Numbered from the stretch's first letter, positions 45,279-60,811 are shown. The stretch: 64,000 nt of DNA from Acanthochromis polyacanthus (GCF_021347895.1 NC_067131.1:6662653-6726652), one strand, 5' to 3'. Program-made: numbers and translations. Notes: generated by a model not told the origin, from the letters alone.

Positions 45279-46207
45279 ATGTAACGTGGAAATTTTCGCC
45301 ATCAGCCACCTGAAAAGCAGAGCTGTAGCTGAAAACAAAATCTAAATGAGCATATTCTATCAAACTATATTATAAGAAATGAAGTGATGCTAAAATTCTA
45401 CACATTTTTTGGTCAGTTTTCAGCAGCCTCCAGGTCACTACACTGGCCACAGACTACAAATGTTCAACCACCTTTGGGCATCTCGCTGGCATTTCTGACC
45501 TTGCGCTATATCTCCACATAATTCCAATCAATTCTGACCTAAATGTCAGCAACTATACTACAGTACGGAGCTACTTCCAGTACGCGCTGCTTGGCTGCTG
45601 TTGTAGCACTCATGGGATCTTGAAATCAATGAAAGGCGATAAAAATCAAAAGTGCCCGGACAACATATCGATTTCTCGCAGGGCATTACTTCCCACGTGA
45701 GCGCACACACGGCATGACAGGCATGTGCCCAAAAAAGGCTGGTACATGCGAGGAGTGACTACAGCTGGTTTAGGAGGAGCGTGTATGTGTGTGTTTGTGT
45801 CGGCTCTGCGCATGTGTGCAGTGTCATAGTCTATGTGCGAGAAAAAGATGCTCTATAAATATGCCAGGCCGGTTTAGATTTCATGACTAGGGTGAGGCTG
45901 TGGGCCACGCCATTCATATTTCTGCTGCTTTCCTTCTTCACGATTACAAGATTTTCCCCCCTCGAGCTTTCATTTTTTTAACCGCTCGGCTCCAGGCTAT
46001 GTGTTCATGTGTGATGGGAAAGAGTGTTCACATATGTGTACGAGAGAAAGGCAAATGTGCTATGTTCACCAGCAGTGATTCTCTCTAAAAATAAAACAAA
46101 CACACTGCCATTGCCTAGCAACCACCCACCCTGCAGTGCAAACATCCAGGCTAAGCTTCATTCAGCGACATCCCCCTCTCCATGTCTTTCTCTCACTCGC
46201 TTTAAAA

Positions 46208-46334
<127 letters not shown>

Positions 46335-49300
46335 CCGCTTGGTAGCGAGAGGAAGGGGGGAGTTGCATCATCCATCCATTAAAGCAGTTGCAGCAGCCAG
46401 ACCCTGAAAGGAGACATGCAGGCTGCACGAACACACGCAGATACTATGAGATTTCTCTGGCCGGCAATGGTACAACAGACTGCTGGCAGCAAAAAAAGAA
46501 AAAGAAAAACGCACACAAGAAAATAAAAAGCCCAGAAAATATCCCCATTGAGACATCAAGACTGAAACTAGGAACTCTCAACCTCTTAACCTCCTCAAAA
46601 CTGCTGTCACCCATGCTTTAACCACAGGTCGAAACCAACACCCCCTGATGCTAAAACGTACGTCTGCCAAAAACCACTGGCTACGAAGAGGGAAGTGGAA
46701 GGTTGGGGATTACATAATGCTGCAGAGAGCCCAAATGCTGCTCTGAGAGGAGGCACACTCACGCAAAACAGCCACTGCCGTCCTGGAAGCAAGGTTAACA
46801 CACAGCTTTCAGCGCTGTCCATATGTACACATTCATATCCTACAGTTCACTGGGACTCACCCACTACAGATACACCAGCTTTGGGGTGTTGGTTTCTGGA
46901 TTTGATTCGATTACAGTCTATTTGAAATTATTCATTTTTTAATTTCGCAAAGATTATTCAAGACCTTACTTGACGATAATGAGATTTAAAGCATCCTAAG
47001 ACTTCCTCCAGGAACTTCCAGACCTTCGCGTTGCCGTCAACAGATCAAATTTTGCCGGACAACGCAAATTGACCCGGTGTTGCTTTCATGAATAACTGTT
47101 TTCCTGGCTGGATAAACAGAAGAGTCTTAATGGGGAGCACTAAAGAGGATAAGATTACCCAGATGACAGAAGAGGACACGTTAAACAAAGCCAGAAACAA
47201 TAGTTTATCACACGTCAGCACATGCAGGTTAACAGTGACGGCCTGTGTTTCACATCAGCACTCAGCTACCGTTACAGCCCTGCATCCATTCCAACTTGCC
47301 TGGTTTTCAACACGTTAACATTAAAAATAATAGGTTACTAGTTGTTTAATCTTTATTTCCAGGTCCTTGGGAGATTACACTGAGAGCTAGTAAGAATTTA
47401 ACTAATTGGCTAGGTTGCTGGCCAACTGAAGTCACCCCATCAACACTGTCAGTCACACTCTGCTAAACGGCTAACACGCTAACTCTGGCTTCAAAATATT
47501 TACTCGACTGCCTCGAAAGTTTCTGTGAAGTTAACTGAACACAGCCCCACCTTGGTCTTTCTTTGGCAATTAGACTTTCCGTTATCTGAACACCTTCGTT
47601 TGCTTTGTCGCTTAGTGTGATTTAACAAGCTAGCTTTAGATAAACAACGTACTCTCAATACCGACTGCCATTCTGTGCAAAGGTATTACATGTAGTGTCA
47701 ACAAACAATGGTCTCACAAGTGGCAAAATACATCAATCACTGGCGACTGATAAGGACAAAGTCAAACCCTTCCTTCATGGGGAACAGCTGACAAGACGGC
47801 ACCATCGTGTTGACTAATGGTGTGGTGATAAAACAGACAGAAAGTCCACGGACTATGGTCTTTTGCACAAAACGAGCACACAGGACATACAGATTGGTAT
47901 CATATGACCTCAGAACCCCAGCAAAAAGAAAATTTCATAGAAGTGGAAGGAAAACAAAAGCGATTCACATCGATTCGCCGATCCCAAACATTGATTTCTG
48001 AGGTTGCTCTCCAAAATGCCACAGCTTTAATTTATCAGGTAACTTCACATAAAGTGCCATGAAAAGAAAAAATCCTAAAAGAAACAGGTTTTGCATTCTT
48101 TTGCCTTCAAAACAGCCCCCATGCTACGTTTTAGGCTAATAAGGTTGCTTCTGTTTGCTTTGTGTGACACCAGACTGACTATGATATTAGAACTCTGTTA
48201 GGTCCATACTATCTGTTGCAGGACTCCCATGTTCTTCCTGGCTCTGGATGTCTAGGGTCACTGCCATGAATTAATAAATCTAGGACCTGTCAGAGACCTT
48301 CCTGAGGGTACCGCGTCATCACAAAGAACCCAAACATCCGAACTGCCTAAAAAATGTGCTCATTGATGGAACAAAAACGGCACAACTCTGCTGTAAGAGC
48401 CCGGTACCAGGTCGGCATACAGCGAGAACACACTAAATCCAAGATCATCATGAAAGAAAGCATCATCTAATGTAATCATTAGCTTGGTAAAAACACAACT
48501 AGCCAAACACACTGCACACAGTTTGTTGTATTTTAAAAGTCCAGCGCTGGTACAGAGCTGTGGATAATGAATTTCACTGGTAACAACACTTGAACAGACG
48601 GGGAGTCCTCCATTACTGGAGACAAAACGTTATTAATGGAACCGTAGAGCACAGCACTTTCTTCTTCTGATTTGTTTACCTCTTTTAACTCGCAGCTGAA
48701 CAAGATATTTGGCGGGTGAGATTGGGGACTGAATTCAACTTTTACCTCCCTTCTTGTACAGGCAGGAGACTGTAAGCAATTAGACTTTTTAAATTTAAAA
48801 AAACTGCATATTTTCACACATATTTCACTACTTTTTTTCTGTTCAGGAGCAAGTGGAGTTAATCAGGAAGAGATTAACTGCCAGTTATTTTTCACATTAC
48901 AATTAAGTCGTTTGGCACAGTGAACTGGAGTAAGAACCTGAAGTAGAATTTAACAGAATAGATCTTTATAGTCATTGGTATAGAGCAACAAAAAGCCTTC
49001 TTTCTGTTTTATTCAATCAATTTTGAATAAAAAATAGTTTTAAATAGAATGGTGATGCCAAGAAATGGAATTTAATTTAATTTTGACATTCATATGATCA
49101 TATATTAAGCATTTTTCTGACAATTAAGTTTTTCAATGAGGCCCAATAAAATAAATTCAGTTTGGCTCTGATGACGCCACATAACGTCCTGTCACCGACC
49201 ATCAAATTGGTTAAATGTCAAGAGTAATAGTCAATGAACACATAAAAACAAGCATTTTACCAAAGTTTTGTGATGGAGTTTGTCTTGCTCCATGTTTTGA

Positions 49301-52300
49301 CGACAAGGTTTTTTATTTATACTGCAAGTATTCATATATAGCACCTCCAAATATTGGTTATCAGTCTCCTTGATTACAAATAATTGATACCAGTCATGAA
49401 AAAAGCCTATTGTTCACCTAAAGTATACAGGTGCTCTGTCTGTCTGTGCGCTTGTCTCATGATTGGAGTATTCCAATTTCCAAATCTCAGGTGAACTTCT
49501 GTCTTGAATGAAAACCTTTATAAAAAATAATATTCCCTCAAAATGCCCTGAAAACAACTAAATACTGTTTTAAAAAGCTGCATCAAAGTTCACAATATTC
49601 ACGTTCCATGACAATGACATTTACAACAAGAGGTGTGATGTTTCCCGACAAGACTAACATTAGTAAACACTGTACTCACTCATTAAAACTTTTAAAGAAT
49701 TCTGTTCATGTCCAAGCAAAAAAAAAAAGAATAATGGTCGGAAATTACAACTGTCTTGTAGTATCTACGCTGGGCTGCAGCTTCAGTCCACACGTCTAGC
49801 TGTAGAAAACCTGCTAAATATGACATGATCATGAGATATTCCTCCATATTTACATGGTGAACAGAAACATGTGAAATCACCATTAAACTAACCAGCCCAA
49901 AGAGGATTGTGGGACAGTGAGTGGGGACTGCAGAGGATACACCGGGTCACATTTCACAGCCGCATTTGGAGGAGCCTGTGGAATGGGACAGCCTTGTCGA
50001 ACCGTTGTGACGTATTCAGTCTCGAAATACGGACTTTGAAGCAGGCAACCCTGAATTGGGACACAGCTCATGTTGTGCAATTGGTCTCCTGTGTAACAGC
50101 AATGACCACACCTTCCTATTATATCCATTCACACACCGAAACATACTTAAATCTGCCTTTTTAAAAAAAAAATCTTATCTAACACTCTTGACAAAGGCTC
50201 CAGCTGAAAGCACTTCTAACCTCTACTATGCTCCAATCCTGACCTTGCCTTGCCTCCATTTTTACATTTCTTTCGCTACACGCAGAACAAAGGAGCACTG
50301 ATCCAACATGCATGTGTGCTTTGTGCACATATCTGCAGCTGACTGCTTCCAAGGTTGATGTTACAACTCCTGAACAATAACAGAAAACTCTGCTATACAA
50401 AGCTCATATATAACATTTGCCACTTGACAGCTGTATTTAAAGAAAATGGGTGTTAACAAAACTAGCTTCGCGGTGACATTGGTAAATGTCTGCAATCTTT
50501 AGGAATGAAAGCATAAAAGCGCACAATGTGAAGGATAACATGCCACAAAGTCACACAGTCCTAAAGTCTGAGGTGGAACCACATGAATTAAAAGGCACCT
50601 GAGGCTGGAACTAATGCTTATTTTTTACTACTGTTAAATCTGCTGAATAATAGATAGCCGATCACAAGATGTTAGAGTCAAAACTAATGTCTTCAAAGGT
50701 CTTGTTTTGTCGCACCGAATCTTCCAAACTTAAAGATAATCAATTTGAAACACACACAAAAATCTGCAAACATGAGTGAATAGTTGCCATTATCACTTGG
50801 CTAAACAACTCTAGCAATTACTCAAACCGTTCTAATTGATTAAACGACTGTTTCAGCTCTCGAGGCAATCAAACACAGTCTGTGACTAAGATGTGTGCCG
50901 TTTAGGTCTGGACACTCCGTTCGAGAACAAACGCAGCTCAACTACAGTCCTCACAGCGGTTTTCTGAAGTCTTCTTGAAACCAAAGTCACCTTCCTTCAT
51001 GAGTGACAAATTAAAAATTACAAATGAAAGCAATGATTGTCTAGTTACTAAGATACTATCAAGACTTCCAGCCACGCCTGTTAACCGCTACAATGTGTAA
51101 ATTTTTATTATTTTTTTTTAATTTAAAAAGAGGAACAAGTATTCACAAGGCACTGCCAGACACAAGAAGTTGCAGTAAGACACGGGGGGAAATTTGTCTT
51201 CAATAGATTCGACAAACTATATCTGCTGTTTTCAAATAACAAATATTTCTCTATATTATTAATGCTTTATGTAATATATCCTCAGTTAAACAATGTCTGT
51301 TTGCCTGACCACCACCGTAAAACCAAAAGATATTCAGTTTACTATCAGGAATCTGCAAGTTTTGGCTACTTTAACACAGGCCAGTGGACAACAGCAAAAA
51401 GGAGGTTGCTGGATAGAATGCCTGATAGTTTGATTTAAATGTTTTAGGTATTCACATCAACAGCACCCCTTGCCAAGAACATTAAGAGACCAAACTTAAT
51501 GGTGGCTGCAGCTGGTGGGGAGCGTTAGTTGCTCTTTAAATATGGGTAGTGGTCAAAAAATGGTCAGAAAACATCACCTTGTGTAGGACTTGCTGAAGAT
51601 CAAACTATACTGTGCACAAAGCCCGGTGTGAAGTCGTCGTCTAGTGACACCCGGTCCTAAACCTTAACCCCTCTTTATCCTTATTTATTTTTAATTTGTG
51701 TGTATTTAATTGTTGTGCTGAGTTTAAACTTACTACCCATGTGGTTCAATTCAAAATCAATCTTTTTTTCTACTGGTCCTTATTTAAAACAAGTAATAAA
51801 AATGGTAAAAATTATCAATATCGACTGAAACTAAGCACTTGATCACGATACATTCTTCAGCTATAACAACCAGCCTTACTTTACAAGTTAATCGATTGTT
51901 AAGATCCATCAATCGACTACAGCTGCTGCTCTACAATGAATCATTTACTGTGTCTCAATTTTTAATGTGTTTATACAAACAGATATTTTTTCCAAATGTC
52001 TATAAATACCAGGATGAGGCACAGAGCACTTAATATCAATGCACTGACATTAACAACAAATCGCTTTTTAGCACTGCGCAACGGTTTACATTCTAAGAAT
52101 ATTTCATCAATGCAAAGAACGCAAAATATACAGAGTGCATTGCTAAGTGCTCACCTACATGCTGATTATGTACTTCCTGTTCTAGGCGAATAATCTACAT
52201 AAGCTAATAAGAACGCTGCAGTCTCACTCATATGAGAACAGTCAGGCTTGTAACAGTGAGATTTTAATCAGTCGTTCCCTATCATAAAAAAATCAATGTA

Positions 52301-54641
52301 GGCTCTATAGGGGCCTTAAGTTTTCAATAGTACTCTGTGACGCCAGCTGTTCCATCAGTGCACAACTATAGCCGATAAGATCTGTTTATCTCAAAAAATT
52401 GAAAAAAAAAATCTTGTTGTCTTGTTGACTGTCTCATCCTTACACTGTTTCATCTGCTCCTCAGTCTTTACGGAGTGACTGCTGACTCAGATAAGATTAT
52501 CAGCTATTGAACTCCTCCCATATCTGACTGGCAGGGCACAAGCCCAACACCAGGTGATGTCATATACTGGTCACCTGTGCACCTTATCGCAATCCGATAC
52601 ACTGGAGAAGGTGAGCAGGGCGGCTAAATTTCAGCACTGCACGATACAAAATTGATGATGAAATTTACCGTAGGCCTCAGCTTTGATGACAAATCCCTGT
52701 AATATAGCAAGGCAATTTAGAGCAGCTTGTCATCTGAGATCATACACGATTCCCACACTTTAAGGGTAATAAAAAAAGAGATAGTGGAAATGCTCTGATC
52801 ACACACTTGGCACTCTTTACATGAAAAGTCAAGAGCCTCACTTTTGACATAAAAATCTTAGCAAACATTTACTTTTGTCATGAAATAAGAAGTACACTAA
52901 GAGTACTTTTTGTATTACTGGTAGGGTACCTGGTCATCAATTAAAAAGTCAGAAAAGAACTATTAGCAGCCTGGAGGCACAAATGTGTTCCAATATTTCT
53001 ATCACAATATGTGAAAAGTAAAATAATCAAGACAATTTTTAGGTTTGATCTGAGTTGAAACTGGAGATTCAACTGATACATCAGAAATATTTTGTATCAC
53101 AGAACAAAACAGTCAGCAAAGTCAAGAAGTAAATGGTAGCAATCTAGACAAGAGAATAATGGTGTTCATCAACAACAATTAGCTCATCAAAATTCAAATT
53201 CAGTGTCTGTTTCATTTATCACAAGTCTCTAGATTGTGGTCATGTATGCCTGAACTGCTGCATACGTACAGCAAAGTTAGATGTTAACACCCAAGCCCAT
53301 ATTTATGGTCAGAAATAGCCACTGTACATTTTACACAACTGACCTGTGTCAATGAACCTCGAGTGCCCTCATACAGCCAGAAATTTTGCACAATAAAGAA
53401 AATACATAAACATGTGTAGCATCTGACTGTTGTACCATCAAACAACTGAGGAATGAAGCACAAACTCAGTTCCAGTATGACCATTTAACAGGCAAAACAA
53501 AGATTTACACTAAAACTATCGATTACGCCATACATATGAAGTTACAATATTGTGAAATCACAGCTAATTTTGGTAGTTTTGGCACATTTATAGCACTACA
53601 GCATCTACTGACTTTGACTAAAAACATATCTAGTCATGCTAATTATCATCTTATTTTTAAAGGTATCTGTTTTTATGAAATATTTTGGGTAATTATTAAT
53701 AAATAGAAAATCAGTGAAGACTTGGGAGGACCAGTGCTAGTGTCGCAGTGAAACATAATAAACACCAGAACAGCCTATGAATATCATTAAATGTTATCCT
53801 TTTAGATTAAATTTCATGCTCTAGCTGATTTCAACAAACGTACTACACATTAAAAAGGGGACCTTGAAGTTTTAATTGCCCTGCAAGATCGATGCAAACA
53901 CATCAGAACATACAGTCCCTGCTGGCACTCCATGCATTTTTGCTTGACACATATTGACGATTAACTGTAGACATTAATATCGGTACACAGCTAATGCTAT
54001 CCACTGAAATCAATGGTACTTCTGGCAGTATGTTTTGAACATGTTATTTCGTTAAATTACAAATATCCATTAGGCTGCCAAGCTAACGTCACATAGCTAA
54101 CCATTGACACCCATATGACAAAGTCCGCTAAGCTGTCATTAGCTAGTTATAGCTAGTGTAGCTGTAAGGTTACCATGATAGATTAGCTCGCTTGGGAGCA
54201 GACTAAACACTGGACGGCGAAATGTTTTTAGACTGTTACCAGTACTTTAAATTTCCTTCATTCGGAATTGGCTTGCTAACGCTACCGCCAGTCAAGTTAC
54301 TTTGAAACTTCAGATGATGGGTCAGCTTTTATTTTAGCAATGGCCTATTTGTACGCTAACATCATTGCACAACAGTTTCTCCTGCTTCAACCAACCGACT
54401 GATTCTGGAAATCTATTTCTGTGTTAAATACCAATCCACTGACCACTTGCTGAAAGTGCCTTCCACTAAACACTGGTCCCTCTACGCAAAGGCCTACTTT
54501 GCCTAGTGTGTTGATATGAGCTAGCGTTAGCTGGCATGCTAATGTTAACTTAACAGTTCGCTGTCGTTGGAGCCAACGCAGTTCTCAGGGTTGTCAAACT
54601 CTAGCTAATGACGTTAGCGCACATACTGGCATGCAACTTAC

Positions 54642-55000
54642 GTTTTCCTGCTGATGTGCGAATGTAGATCCAATCTTGATTATCTGCTAGATTCTGCTTT
54701 TGTGTGAAGATATGTCGTTAACCTAGCTATCTACGGAGCTAACGTTAGCTAGCTAGCTATGTTATGTTTCCTTATTTGACAAAAATAATCGAGATTGGCC
54801 TCAGATGAGCGGCGATAATTCCTTTCTCGGCGGTTCCCTGCTTGGACAGCGTTGATTTTTACGCATGTTTGACGCCAGTTCTGTCTCTCACAATAAATGA
54901 AGACAATTCCGATCGTTCCAAAACAAATATGGACACTGAGAATTGGTTATATTATACAACACTGACAAATCTAGCACTTTCTTCCATTGAAAGGCCAGAG
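54642..55000 (-). promoter_or_regulatory. ppm1b: candidate ppm1b promoter and noncoding first exon
   Basis: On the minus strand a strong donor (AAAAC|GTAAGT, exon end at 54642) follows a stretch with no open frame. The segment upstream contains GCCGAGAAAGGAATTATCGCCG and GCTAACGTTAGC motif clusters, the latter common near teleost promoters in my experience. The first coding exon of ppm1b begins after a 5' UTR acceptor at about 43082, so a noncoding exon upstream on the same strand is required, and PPM1B has noncoding first exons in mammals. The start site is not visible. Confidence 0.4.
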
Positions 55001-58000
55001 CTATCCTTCGACTTTGGGTGCTGAACAAGAGGAGGTGTTATTTTTGGGATCTGTGCGGTGATTGGTTATCATGTCCAGGCAAACTGTCGGTTAATTGGCT
55101 GCCTCTGCTGTCAATTAGCTCTGCCTCTGTCCAATACTACATTCTGATTGGTGTATTACGAAGTTCTGTGATGCACTGGATCTGCAGGGTACACTCGTAT
55201 TTTTTATCGCGTACGCCGAAGCTAGTCTGAATGGGCGGAGTTAGTCTTGAAATAGAAACGTATAGCACCGCGGCAGACGTCGACTGACCTCATCCTACCG
55301 ATCCAGCCATAAAATATATGAAATAACAAAAAAAGGCCCCCATTTAGATTTAAACTATTAGTTACTATTAGTTTATCTTCAGTTTTTGTAAAGTTTCCAC
55401 ATATGAAGGGGAAGTGCCCCGGAGTCGATAACAAACACTACCTAATTCAAGAACAGCATGGATGATTAAAGAGGTTCCAGAGGGAGTCTCCAACAGAAGG
55501 AATTGTTAGATTTTACTATAATCCTGCAGCAATTTTGCTATTTCAGGAATTTACACATAATCATTAAGCTTCATTCACTCACTTTGCAGAAGCAAAGTGC
55601 TCTACTCTGTGCTCTAAATCAAGAACTACAAAAATATTATCAAATCAAATATTATCTGTGTATTTTTTATATATTATTATGATAATTTCTGGTATAGAGA
55701 AAGTGAAGCAACACATAGTTTTAATTTAACCTCATCCAAAGATCTACTCTTAAATAGATTTGGGACTTCAGTTAATCAGATTACAAGGGGAAACTTGCCT
55801 TGGCTTTATGCCTGCCTTTGGTGATAACTACCACCTTGTTTAGGTGGGGCAGGTCATTTTATAGGCGTACATGTGACTGATTGTGTCATTTATGTAATTT
55901 AATTCATGATACTCTTTATTTTTAATCACTCAAGCCTTATGATCGTTAATGCTTGAAGATAATCCCTCCATAAAATAATATGCACTTCTACCACTTTGCA
56001 TTGTAAATGAATTACATGCAACTGCCATGTTCAGAATCACATGCTTTTCTCACATGTTGTCTTCATTGTAAAGTATGTTTTTGTTATTGTAGGGCCTTTT
56101 TTTCCCCTTTTACTTCTTACCTGCTACACCTTGTGTGGGACAAACCACCACTTGAACATTGTACCATGCATTATTGCATGACACATGGTCTTCTTTCTGC
56201 ACACGTCAGACGAAATGACGTTATCTCACCAATCATCACACCTATAGGAATGCCATAGGGGGTGGTAATTATTGCTCAAACTCTCTGTCATGTTAACCAC
56301 TCAGGGTGTCAAATATTAACTACTATACTGCTGGATGTTTTTACGAGGATCTCCGATTTAAACGTAGTCAGGTTATAAGGAGAAACTTCAAGCGTTACCA
56401 AGATCACAGTGCACACCGGCAACGAATACAAATTAACACCGTACCCAAGGTTGGATTACCAACTGGGCACAGCAAGGAACTTCCCACGGTGCTGCAGAAG
56501 TATTTCAGCATAAAAAACTGTACATCCTGTGCAGAGAGTGGGAAGAATGAGGGCTTAATAGGAGGTCATCTACTCACTTTTGCCCTGGGGACAGCTAGAA
56601 GGTTAATGTAATCTGCAGGAAATTGTGATAACTTCAATCATAAATGCAACACATTTCAATACAGCAGGCTGGAGCAGGAAGAGTAAGGAAGTATTTCATG
56701 AAAATGAAAGATCTAAAAGTGGTTCAAGGAGCTGCAGTAGGTCTAAAGGTTCTCCACATGATATGTACAGTACATGTTGTACATGAGCGCTGCTTGGTCT
56801 CGTGGTGAGACATTCATAGTATTATTCATGTTTGAGATGAAAAAAATGTGGTTCTGAACTTCAGTATATCCATGCAGCAGATTCTTCTATGTTTTGAGCT
56901 GTTTTGGGACGAGATATTTGTTTATTAGTGAGCCACTCGTAGAAAGAAGACAGGAAATAGTAGAGAGAGACAGACAAGTAATAAAATGTGACAACAACGG
57001 TCAAAGGTCAGACTCCAACAGGGGACACTGCGGTTCATGATCAACGCCTAAAACCCCCAAAGTAATCAGGGCACCCCTGCTATGCCGGCTGATTCCTAAG
57101 GCCTCCGAGTAATTCAAATAAAGAGCTTTTAAGATAATCTAACAGCTTCTTAAAGCTGCCATTTAATGCCTGAATAGAGCTGTGAAGTGGGAGGAGTTAA
57201 TTCATTATTCTCATTTATTTTCAGAGTGGAGAAGTTCTCAGTGTACAGAGGGGGTGTGGCATTTCAGCAATGATGAAGACAGCTCCACCTTTTGATTTTT
57301 CATCCAATAGATTTGAAATCCTGCTTAACCAATTACTCAATGACAACTGCACACCTGGTTTAGGTCGAACATACAGTATGTGTTTGCCTCAGGTCTTTGT
57401 CAACTTTGGCCCTGATGAAGACGCAGTAGCGCAGTAACATTAGTCCCTCTGCATGATGAAAAGCTGTGAATTCAGCAGTGTGATCCAGACCCTCTATTTC
57501 TACTCTGGACATTTGCTGTCACTGAGCTGAGAAGCACCTTTTTCAACTGTATTTTACTGGAAGATACACAGATGAAAAATATGAGCTGAATGATAGTTGG
57601 AGTACTTACTCCACAAGTTATTGAATTAAAAAAACAGATCTGTAATAAGAAATGCTGAAGGTAAGAGTCTATGTACGTAAAAACATAGGGGAGAATTTAG
57701 CTCATTAGGTACATTTTGACCAAAAAAACAAACAAACATTCATTTAACGAGCTTGAATTTCTGCGTCTTTAATTAATAACACTTTGGAACAAGAATTAAT
57801 TTCAGATTATTTCATTATGGTGTAATTTTGTACACAGCTTCAGTAATGAAGTGCTCCCACTCTGCTCATGCTTAAGATTCCTCTCCATAGCAACGGTTAC
57901 CAAGGCTCATGGGTATTGTAGTATGAGCTATCCACCATGCAACAAAACAAAACAAAAAAATGAAAACATGACTGTTCAGAAATAGGTGAAACAGGTAAAA

Positions 58001-59190
58001 TCAAATCCCGACTCTCGGTTTCTATGTTTAGTAACATTCACAATATTATACCATTGTTAATTCAAGTCAATTCACTGTTATTAATTTAAACAGCCGGTGA
58101 GCCAAAGTGCTTTTCAGAAAAGAAATATGAGTTAAGCAAATGTTATGGCTGAAAATCTGCAATATTATTCCAAATACAATTTGACTTGACTAATTTAAAT
58201 ATTAAGGTTAATTACCTACAATATTATGTACTCTAACAAATTATGATCTGAATGTACTGTAAGAAATAAAGCATTTAACCGATTTTACCTGCAGTTCTTT
58301 TTTGAGCAATTTGCTTTATTCTGTTTTGTAAAATTATATAGTAATAAGTTGGTGTAAAATAATTCTGTTTTCCTGTATTTAAATCTGCTCAAACTATCAT
58401 CATCTGAGAGGTTTTGAGTGCTGCAGTATTCCAGCATTATATATTTCATTTTTTTTAAATGAAGGTAAGAGTCTATAAGACGAGACAGTGAAATGTTGTA
58501 ACATTCAAAGCTGGTAGAACAGTAAAGAAATAATGGTGAATATTTGTAAAATAATGATAATTGTTTTGCTGATTTATTTATTTATTTATTTAAACATACT
58601 TTTTTATTAAAGCAATTTCAAATCATACAGTGCAACTGGGCTGCAGTCTATATTCTCTGTTCCCCTCAAAAAACATTCAAAAACCCCACATAACTTCTCT
58701 CTATAAACAACCCTCCCAGACCAACAAACACATCTCTCAGTTTAGACACAAGAATCAAAGTGCGAGAGTGGAAAACTCACAAAGATAAAATGCAATATCT
58801 AAATAAAACTAAATAAATAAATATGAAAAAATAAAAGCACATTTGGAAGTAGTATCAAAAAAATAGTACAAAAGGACTAGACATTAATTGTTTTTTAAAT
58901 GTAAAAAATAAAAACATTCTAGCTGATTTAAATAAAGTAAAACAGTGTAATATTTTGGTCACATGCTGTAAAACAATGAATTACTATTAATAAAAAATAT
59001 TAATTTTCGATGTCACGTTAAAAAATGTGTAGTCAACATGCAAATTAATGCATTTTTCTGTTATTTAACAAGATAATATTAATAATTTAACAGAATATTG
59101 GAATGGAAACATTTTTAATGAAAAAATTTGCAAAATAGCAATTACATTTTTTTTAATTAATATTTTTTTAGTCTCTATACACAGTTTTTC
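55001..59190. other. intergenic DNA upstream of ppm1b, no gene seen
   Basis: No coding or RNA gene was recognised. The plus-strand frame at 56306-56611 (101 residues) has no recognisable motif. At about 57405-57440 GCCCTGATGAAGACGCAGTAGCG resembles a common retroposon fragment of fish. Positions 57000-57260 are repeat-free with TAATTCA and TTAATTCATTATTC cores and could be regulatory. 58565-59170 is very AT-rich with TTTA repeats. Confidence 0.5.
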
Positions 59191-59198
59191 TTTCTAAT

Positions 59199-59320
59199 AA
59201 TGGGAAATATTCAAGGATCCAAGGATATTTATTGTCATTGCATTTATCCAACAAAACTTTGTTGGCATTTCCAAAAAAACAACAAAGAGCTGTATAAAAC
59301 AAGTACTTAATTATACATAT
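59199..59320. mobile_element. retroposon-like fragment (AAGGATATTTATTGTCATT)
   Basis: CAAGGATCCAAGGATATTTA TTGTCATTGCATTTATCCAA and the following AACAAAACTTTGTTGGCATTTCC, AGAGCTGTATAAAAC resemble a dispersed teleost sequence often found at the ends of repeats. Class and boundaries are not determined. Confidence 0.4.
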
Positions 59321-59925
59321 ATACAAGTAAATAGGAACAAGTATTTTTTTTAAAAGTGTAAAAGTGTGAATGAGGTGCAACGTGTGCTTAAAAGTGTGTA
59401 ATGCAAGTAAAATGCTCAGTATGAATTGGCTGTTGCACATTAAGATGATTAGAAAAATATGTAATTGAAGTTTTAGTTCAAACTTAAATAAAATAAACCT
59501 GATCTTTTGGGGAGGATTTCTGCTTTCTTTTTGCTGTGAACCCAACAACAACATAATTCTGTGCATTGAGGCTACAGCGACATGACAGGGAGGTTTTGGA
59601 GGCAGGATGAGGCCACCAGAAGCTTTTTTTTTCTTCGGGAAGTCAGTTAGTAAAAGTGTTGCAATTGCTTCGATACATCAAAAGTGACAGAAACGGTCAC
59701 CTCTGCACTGTTGACCAATCACCACCTCGTCAGAAAGTTACTCAAACCGTAAGATGCAGCTCCTCCAGTTACCAGAAAATCCTGCCAAGAGTTCAAACAA
59801 AGATAACAATTCGTTTATTAGAATAACAGAGATGTTACAGGCTGCAGTGAATAAAACTAGGGTGAGGAGATTAAGGCATAATATAAGTGTATGTATAAAG
59901 ATGTTTCTTTATAGTGTATCAGTGA

Positions 59926-59926
<1 letters not shown>

Positions 59927-60010
<84 letters not shown>
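59927..60010. repeat. (TG)42 microsatellite
   Basis: An uninterrupted TG array of about 84 bases, the first of six CA/TG arrays in 1.6 kb. Confidence 0.98.
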
Positions 60011-60013
<3 letters not shown>

Positions 60014-60168
60014 TGGCTGGACGGGGGAAAGCAGGGCTTATCCGTTGTCATTTTGTGTTTCTCCCTCGAGATTAGACTTGTGTCTTATTAATGAAAAACT
60101 CATCAGATATCAGAACAGCTCCCTAAGGAACCAACCAGGGTTATGAGACACATGTCAGATTAGGACTT

Positions 60169-60170
<2 letters not shown>

Positions 60171-60219
<49 letters not shown>

Positions 60220-60227
60220 GGAGTGTG

Positions 60228-60290
<63 letters not shown>
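60171..60290. repeat. (TG)n compound microsatellite
   Basis: Two long TG arrays (60171-60217 and about 60229-60290) separated by AAGGAGTGTGT. Confidence 0.98.
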
Positions 60291-60292
<2 letters not shown>

Positions 60293-60461
60293 CAGCAGAA
60301 GAAGGGAGAGAGGCAGAGTGGTATTTAATTTTCCAAGATGAGGGATTATCACTGGCAGAATTTGATCATTCTGCTCTGATCTCAGGATGTTCAATCGCAG
60401 CTTATCCCAAATATTAAACTCTTTTGTCCCCCATTCCCCCCCTCTGCCCTCCTCAATCCCC

Positions 60462-60518
<57 letters not shown>

Positions 60519-60769
60519 TTGTACTTCTATCTTAGTGAGGACATCCATAGGCGTAATGCATTTCCTAGAGCCTTACCCTAACCTAAACTTAATCCTTACC
60601 CTAACCTTAACCAAACCTCAATTCATACCTGTTCTCTAAAAACAAGTCTTCACCCTCAAACATGGCTGTTTCAAAGTGAGGACCGGCCAAAATGTCCTCA
60701 CTTTGTAAAAATGTCCTCACTTTGATAGTTAAATGCAGAAAATGGTTCTCACAATGTAGCAAGTACAAG

Positions 60770-60811
<42 letters not shown>

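Noticed and set aside
56306..56611. A 101-residue plus-strand frame as a gene
   Set aside because: No recognisable motif, no convincing splice or promoter signals; probably chance.
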